Source of the DNA: Variovorax dokdonensis
GTDB lineage: Bacteria > Pseudomonadota > Gammaproteobacteria > Burkholderiales > Burkholderiaceae_C
Length of the DNA: 64,000 nt
Assembly (NCBI RefSeq): GCF_030316895.1
Contig: NZ_JASZYV010000001.1
Coordinates: 1,116,001-1,180,000, forward strand
Reading direction: 5' to 3'
Part shown: piece by piece, positions 55,298-64,000 of the stretch
How positions within the stretch are numbered: position 1 is the first letter of the stretch
How the letters are laid out: each line of letters opens with the position of its first letter
Position numbers and translations under genes: made by a program
The notes under the pieces: generated by a model
What the model was told of the DNA's origin: nothing
Database searches by the model: none
Seen by the model: the letters and a program-made list of their open reading frames with translations, nothing else

Positions 55298-56611
55298 ATG
55301 GGACGCGCGACTTGGAGATGGCCCCTCTGGCTGGGGCTGGCTGCGGTGCTCAGCCATTGCGGCGGCGGCGGGGGCGGCGCAGGTGTGGCGGCGCCCACGG
55401 CGGCCTCGCAAGGCAACCTGGTGGCCGGCACCGAGATTGCCGGCGGCAACGCAGGCATTCAGCCGGTCACGCCCGCGCAACCCGATCCGACCGCCACCAC
55501 TCCGGCGACGCCGGTCCCGTGGCGGGTTGCGGAGGTCGCCACGGGGCTCAGCAATCCCTGGGCGCTGGCCTTCTTGCCCGACCGGCGCATGCTGATCACC
55601 GAGCGCGGCGGGCGGATGCGTCTGCGGCAGCCGAACGGCGCCGCTCCGGCAGGGGGCGATCAGGTCAGCGGTGTTCCCGCAGTCCTGGCCGAAGGGCAAG
55701 GCGGCTTGCTCGATGTGGTGGTCGATCCTGGCTTTGCGACCAATCGGCGCATCTACTTCTCCTTTGCCGAAGGCACGAGCAGTCTCAACGGCACGGCCGT
55801 CGCGCGTGCCGAACTCGACGCCGACGCACGGGCGCTGAGCAACGTCGTCGTGATCTTCCGGCAGCAGCCCAAGGTGGCCAGCACCGGCCATTTCGGCTCG
55901 CGGCTGGTGTTCGATCGTGATGGGCGACTGTTCGTCACGCTGGGCGAGCGCCTGCTCGACACTCAGCGAGGCTTTGCACAAGACCTTGCGCGCGACAACG
56001 GCAAGGTGATGCGCATCGACACGGACGGCCAGCCGTCGGCGGGCAATCCCTTTGCCCCAGTGGCCGGGACGCACAGCGACTCGATCTGGAGCTACGGCCA
56101 TCGCAATCCCCAAGGTGCGGCCCTGCATCCGTCCACGGGCGAGCTGTGGCTGAGCGAGCACGGGCCTCAGGGCGGGGACGAGATCAACCGGATCGCGCCC
56201 GGTGCGAACTACGGCTGGCCCATCATCAGCTACGGCCAGGAGTACGGCACCACCACGCAGGTGGGGGAAGGCACTGCCAAGGCAGGCATGGTGCAGCCGG
56301 TGACGTACTGGGAAACCATCGACGGCTCTGCCTGGAGCGGCGGCCAGAAGTCGTCCATCGCGCCCAGCGGGTTGGCCTTCTATACCGCCGATGCCATCCC
56401 GCAATGGAAGGGCAATCTCTTCGTCGGCGCGCTCGCGGGAACGGCGCTGTGGCGCCTCACGCTCGACGGCAACGCTGTCACGTCGCGCGAGCGCTTGCTG
56501 GCCGATCGCGGCGAGCGCATCCGCGATGTGCGACAGGGCCCCGACGGCTGGCTTTACCTGCTGACCGACGCCAGCCCCAACGGCAAGCTGCTGCGCCTGC
56601 AGGCGCAATAG
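55298..56611 (+). CDS. PQQ-dependent aldose sugar dehydrogenase (YliI-like), lipoprotein
   Basis: 437 residues. A lipoprotein signal with a lipidation-type cysteine at residue 21 (LSHC) is followed by a Gly-run and a Pro/Thr-rich linker, then a six-bladed propeller: GLSNPWALAFLPDRRMLITERGGRM, GTGHF-like STGHFGSRLVFDRDGRLFVTLGER, SYGHRNPQGAALHP, LWLSEHGPQGGDEINRI and GANYGWPIISYG. These are the PQQ- and Ca-binding blocks of soluble glucose dehydrogenase and YliI. It would oxidise aldoses in the periplasm. It ends 18 bases from the convergent isomerase gene. Confidence 0.92.
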   Translation: MGRATWRWPLWLGLAAVLSHCGGGGGGAGVAAPTAASQGNLVAGTEIAGGNAGIQPVTPAQPDPTATTPATPVPWRVAEVATGLSNPWALAFLPDRRMLITERGGRMRLRQPNGAAPAGGDQVSGVPAVLAEGQGGLLDVVVDPGFATNRRIYFSFAEGTSSLNGTAVARAELDADARALSNVVVIFRQQPKVASTGHFGSRLVFDRDGRLFVTLGERLLDTQRGFAQDLARDNGKVMRIDTDGQPSAGNPFAPVAGTHSDSIWSYGHRNPQGAALHPSTGELWLSEHGPQGGDEINRIAPGANYGWPIISYGQEYGTTTQVGEGTAKAGMVQPVTYWETIDGSAWSGGQKSSIAPSGLAFYTADAIPQWKGNLFVGALAGTALWRLTLDGNAVTSRERLLADRGERIRDVRQGPDGWLYLLTDASPNGKLLRLQAQ

Positions 56612-56629
56612 CGACTGCCGGGCCTGCGG

Positions 56630-57508
56630 CTACACCGCGCTGCGGTGCCGCTCGATGCAGACGTCCAGCGTTTCGTCGCCGCTTCGCTGCCACCAGTCCT
56701 GGGTGGAGAAGATCTCGACTTCGCTGAAGCCGGCGTAGCCCGCCGCCTCGACCCAGCCGCGGATCTTCTTCAGTTCGACCACGCCGTCGCCCATCATGCC
56801 GCGGTCGTTGAGCAGGTCGCGGGTGGGCGTGAGCCAGTCGCAGACATGGTAGGCCAGCAGCCGCTCGTGGCCGGCACGCTCGATCTGCTGCTGCAGCTTC
56901 GGGTCCCACCACACGTGGTAGATGTCCAGCGCCACGCCGAGCATGCCGCTGCGGGCCGCGTCGAGTTCGTCGCACAGGTCGAGCGCCTGCTCGAGCGTGT
57001 TGATGCAGGCGCGTTCCGCCGCCTGCATCGGGTGCAGCGGTTCGATGGCCAGAGGCATGCCGACCTTGCGCGCGTACTCCAGCGACGCGGCGATGCCATC
57101 GCGCACCTCGCCGCGCGCGCGGCCGATGTCGGTGTACGCCGCCTTGCCCTGCAGGGCGCCGGGCAGACTGCCGACGACCAGGACGAGGCAGGGCGCGTCG
57201 AGCGTCTTGGCCTCGTCGATGGCGCGGTAGTTGTCGTCGAGCGCGGTTTTCAGGCCGGCCGCGTCGGCGGCAGGGTAGAAGCCGCCGCGGCAGTAGCCCG
57301 ACAGACGGATGTCCAGCGCCTTGAGCTGGGCAGCCACCTTGTCGAGCCCGACACCCGCCACCTGGTCACGCCAGGGGCTGATGGCGCGGATGCCGCGCTC
57401 GGCGCACTGGTCGATGATGCGATCCAGCGGCACTTCGGCGCCGCTCTGCTTGCGGATGGTGGCCGTGTTGATCGACAACCACTCGTGGCCGCCCGAGAAG
57501 TCCCGCAT
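56630..57508 (-). CDS. Sugar phosphate isomerase/epimerase-like TIM barrel (AP endonuclease 2 family)
   Basis: 292 residues from the ATG at 57508; the upstream frame is not family-like. The xylose-isomerase-like TIM barrel is recognisable from LSINTATIRKQSGAEVPLDRIIDQCAERGIRAISPWRDQ, LAIEPLHPMQ (metal-binding Glu), GVALDIYHVWWDP, AYHVCDWLTP and GFSEVEIFS. Metal ligands Glu, Asp, His, Glu are all in place. It is the last gene of the minus-strand sugar cluster, 5 bases after the DUF993 gene. The substrate is unknown. Confidence 0.9.
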   Translation of the reverse strand: MRDFSGGHEWLSINTATIRKQSGAEVPLDRIIDQCAERGIRAISPWRDQVAGVGLDKVAAQLKALDIRLSGYCRGGFYPAADAAGLKTALDDNYRAIDEAKTLDAPCLVLVVGSLPGALQGKAAYTDIGRARGEVRDGIAASLEYARKVGMPLAIEPLHPMQAAERACINTLEQALDLCDELDAARSGMLGVALDIYHVWWDPKLQQQIERAGHERLLAYHVCDWLTPTRDLLNDRGMMGDGVVELKKIRGWVEAAGYAGFSEVEIFSTQDWWQRSGDETLDVCIERHRSAV

Positions 57509-57513
57509 CGCCG

Positions 57514-58701
57514 TCACCCTTCCACGCCGTGCAGGGCCAAGAGCGTCTTCATGCGCGACACGGCAAGCTCCGGCTTTTCGAGGACGTTGGCGGCGTCGGC
57601 CAGACGGAACAGCTCGGCCAGGTGTTGCAGCGAACGCGTGCTCTGCTGGCCGCCCACCATGGTGAAGTGCGACTGGTGGCCATTGAGCCATGCCATGAAG
57701 ACGACGCCCGTCTTGTAGAAGCGCGTGGGGGCCGCGAAGATGTGGCGCGACAGCGGCACGGTCGGACCCAGCAGGGCGTGGAACTTCGCTTCGTCGCCTT
57801 GCGCGAGCGCGCCCAAAGCGGCGCTGGCCGCAGGCGCAATGGCATCGAAGATGCCCAGCAGCGCGTCGCTCTTGCCGTGCGTCGGTTCGTTGCCGAAGCC
57901 GTCGCCTGCGATCAGTTCGGCATAGTTGAAGTCATCGCCGGTGTACATCCGCACGCCGGGCGGCAGGCGCCGGCGCATGGCGATTTCCTTGTCCTTGTCG
58001 AGCAGCGAGATCTTGATGCCGTCGACCTTGTCCGGATGCGCGGCGATGATGCCCAGCGCCGTGTCCATGGCCGCGTCGAGGTCCGACGTGCCCCAGTAGC
58101 CCGCCAGCGCGGGGTCGAACATGTCGCCGAGCCAGTGCAGGACGACGGGCTGCTTCGCCTGCGACAGCACGCGGTCGTACACGCGCTCGTAGTCGGACGG
58201 CCCCTTGGCCACGCGGGCGAGCGCCCGGCTGGCCATGACGATCAGCTTGCCGCCCAGCGCCTCGATGGCCTCCATCTGCGTCTCGTAGCCGCGAATCACG
58301 TCGTCGACGCTCTTGACCGCATCGAGATCCAGGTGATCGGTGCCACAGCCCGATGCGAGGAATGCGCCTGGAACGTCCTTGGCGGCATCGAGCGAGCGGC
58401 GGATCAGTTCGAGCGAAGTGGCCCAGTCCAGGCCCATGCCGCGCTGCGCGGTGTCCATGGCCTCGGCCACGCCCAGGCCGAGCGACCACAGGTGGCGGCG
58501 ATAGGCGATGGTGGCGTCCCAATCTACGGCGGCTTGCAGCCACGGGTCGCACACGGCCATCGGGTCGGCCACGACGTGCGCCGCCGAGTAGGCAATGCGG
58601 TTGAAATTCAGGCCGGCGGCGGGTCGGGCCAGCACCGAGCCGCTCATGGTGTAGGGCGCGAGGGCGCCGTCGGCGGTGGGGAGCTTGAGGGTCAGGGCCA
58701 T
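57514..58701 (-). CDS. DUF993 family protein (dihydrodipicolinate-synthase-like barrel)
   Basis: 395 residues that match the DUF993 family (YTMSGSVLARPAAGLNFNRIAYSAAHVVADP, then FLASGCGTDHLDLDAVKSVDDVIRGYETQMEAIEALGGKLIVMASRALA, and DGIKISLLDKDKEIAMRRRLPPGVRMYTGDDFNYAELIAGDGF). The lysine in GIKIS sits where class I aldolases of the DHDPS family carry the Schiff-base lysine. Members are found with Gfo/Idh/MocA and isomerase genes, as here, so an aldolase or lyase step in sugar breakdown is plausible. No biochemical function is established that I can name. Confidence 0.85.
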   Translation of the reverse strand: MALTLKLPTADGALAPYTMSGSVLARPAAGLNFNRIAYSAAHVVADPMAVCDPWLQAAVDWDATIAYRRHLWSLGLGVAEAMDTAQRGMGLDWATSLELIRRSLDAAKDVPGAFLASGCGTDHLDLDAVKSVDDVIRGYETQMEAIEALGGKLIVMASRALARVAKGPSDYERVYDRVLSQAKQPVVLHWLGDMFDPALAGYWGTSDLDAAMDTALGIIAAHPDKVDGIKISLLDKDKEIAMRRRLPPGVRMYTGDDFNYAELIAGDGFGNEPTHGKSDALLGIFDAIAPAASAALGALAQGDEAKFHALLGPTVPLSRHIFAAPTRFYKTGVVFMAWLNGHQSHFTMVGGQQSTRSLQHLAELFRLADAANVLEKPELAVSRMKTLLALHGVEG

Positions 58702-58713
58702 GATGCCTTCCAG

Positions 58714-59889
58714 TCAGACCTTCAGTGCAGGCACGTCGATCCAGCGGCGCTCCTGCCAGCTTTCCAGTGCGGCCTCGACCAGTTGCACGCCCTTGGCGCC
58801 TTCAGGCAGCGTCCACTTGTAGGGTGCGTCTTCAACCACGTGGCGGATGAAGTGCTCCCACTGGATCTTGAAGCCGTTGTCGTAGGCCTGGCTGTCTGGA
58901 ATCTCCTGCCACTGGTCGAAGAAGTTCATGGTTTGCTTCTCGTCCGGGTTCCAGACCGGGCGCGGAGTGGCCACGCGCGATTGCGCGCGGCAGCTCGACA
59001 GGCCCGCCACGGCGGAGCCGTCGGTGCCGTCGACGTGGAAGGTCACCAGGTCGTCGCGACGCACACGCGTCACCCAGCTCATGTTGATCTGGGCGATGAC
59101 CGGCTCGCCGTTGTGGCCGGTCAGTTCGCAGGTGGCGTAGGCGGCATCGTCGGCCGTGGCTTCGTAGGGTTTGCCGTCTTCGTCCCAGCGCTTGGGGATG
59201 TGGGTGGTGCCCAGGCACGAGACCGACTTGACCTCGCCGAACAGGTTGTCCAGCACGTAGCGCCAGTGGCACATCATGTCCAGGATCATGCCGCCGCCGT
59301 CTTCCTTGCGGTAGTTCCAGCTGGGGCGCTGAATGGGCTGGAGGTCGCCTTCGAACACCCAGTAGCCGAACTCCAGGCGCACGCTGAGCATGCGGCCGAA
59401 GAAGCCGGCGCGGCGCAGCATGTCGAGCTTGCGCAGGCCGGGCAGGAAGAGCTTGTCCTGCACCGCGCCGTGCTTCAGGCCCTTGCTCTTCTTGGCTTCT
59501 TCGGCGAGCCGGGCGATCTCCACCGCTTCGTTCAGGTTGGTGGCAATGGGCTTTTCGCAGTAGACGTGCTTGCCGGCCCGGATGGCCTTGGCCAGCAGGG
59601 TGGGGCGCATCTGGGTGGTGCCGGCGTCGAAGAAGACCGTGTCGTCCGGATTGGCCAGCGCCGCATCGAGGTCGGTGCCCCAGCGCGCGATACCGTGGGC
59701 CTTGGCCAGCGCCTCGATCTTCTCGGCATTGCGGCCGATCAGGATCGGGTCGGGCATGACCTTGTCGCCATTGGAAAGCGTGACGCCGCCCTGTGCCCGG
59801 ATGGCGCAGATGGAGCGGATCAGGTGCTGGTTCATGCCCATGCGGCCGGTGACGCCGTGCATGATCAAACCGAGTCGTTGTGTTGCCAT
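58714..59889 (-). CDS. Gfo/Idh/MocA-family oxidoreductase
   Basis: 391 residues. The N-terminal Rossmann part is [20 protein letters not shown] (not the common GxGxxG), with the conserved CEKPIA block where the lysine is catalytic. The C-terminal alpha/beta domain includes [22 protein letters not shown]. It probably oxidises a sugar or inositol hydroxyl with NAD(P). It follows the enolase-type gene by 22 bases and precedes DUF993 by 12, so the genes are one operon. Confidence 0.9.
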   Translation of the reverse strand: MATQRLGLIMHGVTGRMGMNQHLIRSICAIRAQGGVTLSNGDKVMPDPILIGRNAEKIEALAKAHGIARWGTDLDAALANPDDTVFFDAGTTQMRPTLLAKAIRAGKHVYCEKPIATNLNEAVEIARLAEEAKKSKGLKHGAVQDKLFLPGLRKLDMLRRAGFFGRMLSVRLEFGYWVFEGDLQPIQRPSWNYRKEDGGGMILDMMCHWRYVLDNLFGEVKSVSCLGTTHIPKRWDEDGKPYEATADDAAYATCELTGHNGEPVIAQINMSWVTRVRRDDLVTFHVDGTDGSAVAGLSSCRAQSRVATPRPVWNPDEKQTMNFFDQWQEIPDSQAYDNGFKIQWEHFIRHVVEDAPYKWTLPEGAKGVQLVEAALESWQERRWIDVPALKV

Positions 59890-59911
59890 GATGTGGGTTC
59901 TCCCAGAAGGA

Positions 59912-61288
59912 TCAGAGAAGCGACTGGAGCTGGCTCCAGTCCGGTTGGACGGGCGCGCCGAAGCCGGTCTGGCTCATCAGCGCACCGAGTTGAAGATGGC
60001 CTTGGCGCACGGCCAGGCGCGGACGGCCGCTCGTCGATTCGTAGAAGTCGGGCAGTGCCTGCGCAAAGGCGGCTGCCTCGCTGTCTGGCGCGATGCCGAA
60101 TCCGTCGACGTAGTGGTGGCCGTTGCGCTCGATGTGCGTCACACCCAGGCTCGCGGCCAGCAAGGTGTCTTGCTGCACGGCCAGGCCGGCCTGGCAGGTG
60201 AGGTCTTCGCCCGACAGCAGCAGTCGTGCCGGATCGGCGGCAATGCGAAGCGCGCTGTGCATCGAACGGTAGATGCCCTTGCAGGCCTTGCTGGAGATGC
60301 CCCGATAGCCCAGCGCGATGCCGCGCTCCAGGACATCGTTGGCGTCGTCGGATTCGTCCAGGATCACCGGCACGTCGATGCCCAGACCGCCGATCGAGTG
60401 TTCCAGCGCCTGCGCACGCGGCAGCGGTTGCTCCAGCAGCAGCACGCGTGGCATGAGCTTCGACAGCGGTGCGTGCGAGCGCGCTGCATTCCAGAACGCC
60501 GCCAGCCGATCGGGATCGGCGAAGCTTTCGTTGCCGTCGAGCGTGGCGCGGTAGTCGCCCGCCTGCGCGTCCAGCACGGCGGCGATGCGCGTCAGGCGCT
60601 CCAGGTCCGACTCGGTCTGGCCGCCCAGCTTGAGCTTGAACCAGCGCAGGCCATAGTGCGCGACCGCCTGCGACAGGGTGACGGGCAGGCCGTCACGGGG
60701 CAGGTCGGCCCAACTTGCAGGATCTTCGTCGCCCAGCATGTCCGCCATGCCGACGGTGTGGCGCAGGGCCACGCTGGCTGGCTTTTGCCATGAAAGCCGC
60801 GTGTGGTACGGATCGCCCAGCACGCCGGCGCTCACGCCGTCCACCCATGACAGACCCGCTGCCTGAAGGGCGGCGTCGGCCACGGCCTTGTCGAGCAGCG
60901 CCGTGCCGAACTGAGCCGCCAGGCGCGGCAGTCCACGCGACACCCCGATCTCGATGGCCGCTGCGCCAGCGGTCTGCGAGACGAGGAAGGGCGTGCCTTC
61001 GTCAGCATCCGTGTAGGCCTGTGCGGCGATGCGCAGCGCTTCGCGCAACTGCTCGAAGTTCTGCTCGTGCGTGAACGCCGGCCGCTTGTCGAACCACTTG
61101 GGCACCATCAGCTCTGCAGCGGCGCCGAAGTAGGGCTTGCCCTTGATCTCGATGCGTGCACGCACGAAAGCCTGCGGGCAGTGCGTGACGGTGGCCGCTC
61201 CGAAGCGGAAGGGCAGGCGCAGGGTGACCGGACGCTCGAAGCGTTCGATGGCCACGACGCGCACCGCGCATGCGTTTGGATTGCTCAT
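59912..61288 (-). CDS. Enolase-superfamily protein (mandelate racemase/muconate lactonizing type)
   Basis: 458 residues from the ATG at 61288. The barrel shows the Lys strand RWFKLKLGG, metal ligands in [15 protein letters not shown] and ILDESDD, and the later lysine [11 protein letters not shown]. These are the acid/base and Mg positions of the superfamily. It is about 80 residues longer than typical members, with extra sequence in both the capping domain and C-terminus. It probably dehydrates or epimerises a sugar acid. Its start overlaps the isomerase gene stop (ATGA). Confidence 0.87.
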   Translation of the reverse strand: MSNPNACAVRVVAIERFERPVTLRLPFRFGAATVTHCPQAFVRARIEIKGKPYFGAAAELMVPKWFDKRPAFTHEQNFEQLREALRIAAQAYTDADEGTPFLVSQTAGAAAIEIGVSRGLPRLAAQFGTALLDKAVADAALQAAGLSWVDGVSAGVLGDPYHTRLSWQKPASVALRHTVGMADMLGDEDPASWADLPRDGLPVTLSQAVAHYGLRWFKLKLGGQTESDLERLTRIAAVLDAQAGDYRATLDGNESFADPDRLAAFWNAARSHAPLSKLMPRVLLLEQPLPRAQALEHSIGGLGIDVPVILDESDDANDVLERGIALGYRGISSKACKGIYRSMHSALRIAADPARLLLSGEDLTCQAGLAVQQDTLLAASLGVTHIERNGHHYVDGFGIAPDSEAAAFAQALPDFYESTSGRPRLAVRQGHLQLGALMSQTGFGAPVQPDWSQLQSLL

Positions 61289-62121
61289 GACAAGGCCGTC
61301 CACATGCCGCGGACATAGCCGGCGCTGAATGCCGCGCAGCCAGGGCCATCGGGCGCGTATTCAAAGGGTTCGATGGCGGTCCAGCCGGCGTAGTCGTGAT
61401 CGCGCAGGACCTTCAGCACTGGCCGCAGATCGGTCTGGCCTTGCCCCGGGCCGCGGCGATTGCGATCGTTGAGCTGCACATGCGCCACATGGCCGCTGGC
61501 CAGGAAGCGCGCCAGGACCTCGTGCACCGGCTCGGTCTCGGCCTGCGACGCCGCGCTCAAGTCGAACATGGTGCGCAACGCTGGAGAGCCGATGCGGTCC
61601 ACCACGGCGGCCGCCTGGGCCACCGTGTTGACGACGGACGTCTCGACAGGAGACAGCGGCTCAAGGCAGTAGGTGACGCCGGCCGCATCGGCGTGCGGAG
61701 CCAGTTCGGCCAGCGCGTCTTCGAGTCTGGCCAGCGCATCGGCCGGCGTCTGCGACCCTTGCGGCGATCGTTGCTTCGGCGAGCCATGGACCAACGCCGT
61801 GGCGCCGCACTCGTGAGCGAAATCGATCAGGCGACGCAACAGGTCGAGCGTGCGCTCGCGCACGTCACCATCCGCTGTGACGAGCGACAGGCCCTCGGGC
61901 TTCACCAGCAGCCAGTGCAGGCTTGAGATCGCCAGGCCGTGCGCCTTTGCGGTTTCAGTCAGGCGTCTTGCGTGCGTCGCATCCAGGGTCTGCGGATCGT
62001 TCGCGAGCGTGAAAGGCGCGACCTCGAGCGCGTCGTAGCCCATAGCGCAGGCCAATTCGCACTGGCGCGCGAAAGGCTCTGGCGCCAGCACTTCGTTGCA
62101 CAGCGAAAGGCGCAGCTTCAT
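61285..62121 (-). CDS. Sugar phosphate isomerase/epimerase-like TIM barrel, second copy
   Basis: 278 residues from the ATG at 62121, which overlaps the tctA stop codon. Features: LRLSLCNEVLAPEPFARQCELACAMGYDALEVAPF, CLEPLSPVETSVVNTV (metal Glu), FDLSAAS, VAHVQLNDRNRRGPGQG (His) and GWTAIEPFEY (Glu). It belongs to the hydroxypyruvate-isomerase/xylose-isomerase-like group and is not close to the isomerase at 56630, so two distinct steps are likely. Its coupling to tctA by four bases puts transport and catabolism in one transcript. Confidence 0.9.
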   Translation of the reverse strand: MKLRLSLCNEVLAPEPFARQCELACAMGYDALEVAPFTLANDPQTLDATHARRLTETAKAHGLAISSLHWLLVKPEGLSLVTADGDVRERTLDLLRRLIDFAHECGATALVHGSPKQRSPQGSQTPADALARLEDALAELAPHADAAGVTYCLEPLSPVETSVVNTVAQAAAVVDRIGSPALRTMFDLSAASQAETEPVHEVLARFLASGHVAHVQLNDRNRRGPGQGQTDLRPVLKVLRDHDYAGWTAIEPFEYAPDGPGCAAFSAGYVRGMWTALS

Positions 62122-63614
62122 GCCGTTGCCACCTTGCGCGGGCCACGCATCTGCGACCAGATCTTGTAGGCGATCACGGCGAAGATCAGCGCGGCCACGC
62201 AGGCCGAGATCGGGCGGGTGAAGAAGGGCGCCAGGCTGCCGTCGGACAGCACCAGCGCGCGGCGCAGGTTCTTCTCGAGCAGGTCGCCCAGCACGATGCC
62301 CAGCACCAGCGGCGCCATTGGATAGCCCCAGCCGCGCAGGAAGAAGCCGATGATGCCGAAGGCCAGCATCACGTAGATGTCGAACAGGCGGCCGGCGATG
62401 GCGAAGCTGCCCACCGCACACAGCACGAAGATGATCGGCACGATGATGTGCTGCGGCACGCGCAGCACCTGCACCAGGGCCTTCGTCAGCACCAGGCCGT
62501 AGATCAGGATGCCGATGGTGGCGAACAGCATCATCGCGACCACGTCGTATACGAACTGCGGGTTCTCGACCATGATCATCGGGCCCGGGCGCACGCCGTG
62601 GATGATCATGGCGGCCATCAGCACCGCCGCCGGCGCCGAACCGGGAATGGCCAGCGTCAGCACCGGAATCATGGCCCCGGGCACGCAGGCGTTGTCGCCC
62701 GTTTCAGCCGCCATCAGGCCTTCGATCGAACCTTTGCCGAACTGCTCTTTTTCCTTGCTGGCGCGCTTGGCTGCGGCATAGGAGGACCAGGCGGCGATGT
62801 CTTCGCCCACGCCCGGCACCACACCCACGCCGGTGCCGATGAGCCCCGAACGCAGGATGGTGCGCCAGTATTTGAAGACGTCGCCGATGCGCGGCAGCAC
62901 GGAGTCGAAGGCGCTGATCTTCACCGGCAACTGGCGATGGCGCATGGCGGTCAGCAGCTCGGCAAAGCCGAATGCACCCACCAGCGCCGGCACCAGCTGG
63001 ATGCCACCGGCCAGGTCGCGAACGCCCCAGGCAAAGCGCTCGTAGCCGTACTGCGGCTCTTGGCCGATCGTTGCCACGAACAGGCCGGCGATGCCTGCGG
63101 TCCAGCCCTTGAGCGGGTCGTCGCCCGTGAGCGTGCCGGCGATCAGCACGCCGAACAGCGCCAGCCAGAAGAATTCATAGGCGCCGAAGTCAAGCGCAAA
63201 GCTGCCCAGCACCGGCGTGAAGGCAGCCAGGAAGAACATGCCCACCAGCGTGCCCATCACCGATCCGGACGTGGCCACGCCCATCGCCCGGCCGGCCAGG
63301 CCCTGGCGGGCGAGTGCGTAGCCATCGAGGCAGGAGGCGGCGGAGGCCGGCGTGCCGGGAATGTTCAGCAGGATCGCCGAGCGCGAGCCACCGTAGATGG
63401 CCCCGACGTAGGTGCAGATGAGGATCAGCAGCGCCTGGCTGTGTTCGAGCTTGAGCGTCAGCGTGGTCACCAGGGCCAGCGCCATCGTGGCCGTCAACCC
63501 GGGCAGCGCGCCCATCACCACGCCGACCAGCGTCGCCAGGAGCGCATAGCCGATCACCGTCGGTGTTGCGAAGGTGGCCAGCGAGTGGCCGAAGAGCGAG
63601 AGTCCCTGAAGCAT
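62118..63614 (-). CDS. tctA: Tripartite tricarboxylate transporter large permease subunit
   Basis: 498 residues from the ATG at 63614. About twelve membrane segments, with the TctA signatures GYALLATLVGVVMGALPGLTATMALAL, YVGAIYGGSRSAILLNIPGTPASAAS and the second-half GVGVVPGVGEDIAAW and IPGSAPAAVLMAAM. It takes up di- or tricarboxylates or sugar acids with TctB and a periplasmic TctC. It lies 22 bases downstream of tctB. The isomerase gene follows directly, so the imported solute is probably the cluster's substrate. Confidence 0.95.
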   Translation of the reverse strand: MLQGLSLFGHSLATFATPTVIGYALLATLVGVVMGALPGLTATMALALVTTLTLKLEHSQALLILICTYVGAIYGGSRSAILLNIPGTPASAASCLDGYALARQGLAGRAMGVATSGSVMGTLVGMFFLAAFTPVLGSFALDFGAYEFFWLALFGVLIAGTLTGDDPLKGWTAGIAGLFVATIGQEPQYGYERFAWGVRDLAGGIQLVPALVGAFGFAELLTAMRHRQLPVKISAFDSVLPRIGDVFKYWRTILRSGLIGTGVGVVPGVGEDIAAWSSYAAAKRASKEKEQFGKGSIEGLMAAETGDNACVPGAMIPVLTLAIPGSAPAAVLMAAMIIHGVRPGPMIMVENPQFVYDVVAMMLFATIGILIYGLVLTKALVQVLRVPQHIIVPIIFVLCAVGSFAIAGRLFDIYVMLAFGIIGFFLRGWGYPMAPLVLGIVLGDLLEKNLRRALVLSDGSLAPFFTRPISACVAALIFAVIAYKIWSQMRGPRKVATA

Positions 63615-63636
63615 GCGATTCGTGCCGTCCGCCCGG

Positions 63637-64000
63637 TCAGGGCAGGCGGACCAGGAAGAGGTGTTCGAAGACGACGGTGACGGCCGCCGCGGTGGCCACA
63701 CCGGCAATGGCGCCGACCAGCAGGCGCCGCTGGATCGAGGTGCCCGGCGCCGCGAAGATGGCGACGAAGGCGGCGACGTAGATCGCGGTGCACAAGGCGT
63801 AGGGCATGTGTCCGACCATGCCGGCCGCATAGCCGACGCTCAGCACCAGCGTGACCAGCGCGCGGCCGTTGAGCAGGCGCTCGGCCGGCTGGCCCGTGCG
63901 CTCGGCGGCCGACCGGCCGGAAGGGCGACCCCGCAGAACATGCAGAAGGCCAAGCACCATCAGCACCGCCCCGAGCAGGCCGGGCATGAAGCCGGGGAGC
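63637..64000 (-). CDS. tctB: Tripartite tricarboxylate transporter small permease subunit (partial, cut by window end)
   Basis: The frame is open at the right edge; the N-terminal membrane segment lies beyond it. Visible are FMPGLLGAVLMVLGLLHVLRG and three further hydrophobic segments, ending in VVFEHLFLVRLP, the usual TctB end. Codons before the ATG at 63987 continue in frame (LPGF), so that ATG is internal. A tctC gene would be expected further right. Confidence 0.85.
   Translation of the reverse strand, partial: LPGFMPGLLGAVLMVLGLLHVLRGRPSGRSAAERTGQPAERLLNGRALVTLVLSVGYAAGMVGHMPYALCTAIYVAAFVAIFAAPGTSIQRRLLVGAIAGVATAAAVTVVFEHLFLVRLP

Noticed and set aside
57529-60201. An 890-residue plus-strand open frame
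   Set aside because: It lies antisense to the isomerase, DUF993, Gfo/Idh/MocA and enolase-type genes, all with clear family motifs. Its translation is Arg/Gly/His-rich without domain resemblance, a common artefact of high GC.
62448-63680. A 410-residue plus-strand open frame across tctA
   Set aside because: It is antisense to a protein with strong TctA membrane and GVGVVPGVGEDIAAW motifs, and its translation is His/Gln/Arg-rich.

Overview
The window is very GC-rich, densely packed Gram-negative chromosome. It is most consistent with a betaproteobacterium of the Comamonadaceae (Variovorax/Acidovorax-like). The reasons are the gene run pcm-rhodanese-tolC next to waaA, the Entner-Doudoroff genes edd-eda, a tripartite tricarboxylate (Tct) transporter, many four-base ATGA/GTGA start-stop overlaps, and a broad set of catabolic and efflux genes. 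I saw no rRNA, tRNA, CRISPR array, insertion sequence or prophage. Only one gap longer than 300 bases lacks a gene (53104-53564).

Layout. 1-2078: end of a feruloyl-CoA synthase gene and a thiolase (phenylpropanoid degradation). 2093-7271 (minus): DNA-alkylation repair operon (Ada/AlkA fusion, Ogt), an EamA exporter and two multiheme cytochromes c. 7407-10195 (plus): phosphomannomutase/phosphoglucomutase and the Kdo transferase WaaA. 10158-17818 (minus): an efflux run in the order TetR, membrane-fusion protein, RND pump, isoaspartyl methyltransferase homologue, rhodanese, TolC. 17982-29584: AEC permease, PEP-mutase-like lyase, methyltransferase, PdxH, MobA-like transferase, SodC/ChaC, OmpA-like protein, Edd/Eda, HAD dehalogenase, wax-ester synthase and lipase. 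29746-33690 (minus): glyoxalase I and a Fur-box-associated iron ABC transporter FbpABC. 33834-43560: a divergent catabolic cluster, the most interesting part. 43611-48308: MarR regulator diverging from a thioesterase, with MFS, MATE and TauE exporters. 48336-51220: galactonate-type dgoA-dgoK and a D-amino-acid deaminase. 51304-55226: RhlE helicase and EttA. 55298-64000: a PQQ sugar dehydrogenase and a sugar/sugar-acid cluster (two TIM-barrel isomerases, DUF993, Gfo/Idh/MocA, enolase superfamily, TctA/TctB) running off the right edge.

The standout is 33834-43560. On the plus strand, three translationally coupled genes encode a NicX-like (2,5-dihydroxypyridine dioxygenase family) ring-cleavage enzyme with its His/His/Asp iron site, an acyl-CoA-dehydrogenase-fold protein that has lost the catalytic glutamate (so probably a flavin monooxygenase), and an alpha/beta hydrolase fused to an EthD-like domain. 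On the minus strand are a TetR regulator, two SDR dehydrogenases, a complete NitT/TauT-type ABC importer, and a flavin reductase fused to a MarR-like domain, the architecture of the C1 reductase of 4-hydroxyphenylacetate hydroxylase. Together they read as uptake, hydroxylation, ring opening and hydrolysis of a small, probably N-heteroaromatic compound. The usual companions NicC, NicF and NicE are not in the window, so substrate and route are open. A sigma70-like promoter with an inverted repeat just downstream lies between the divergent operons.
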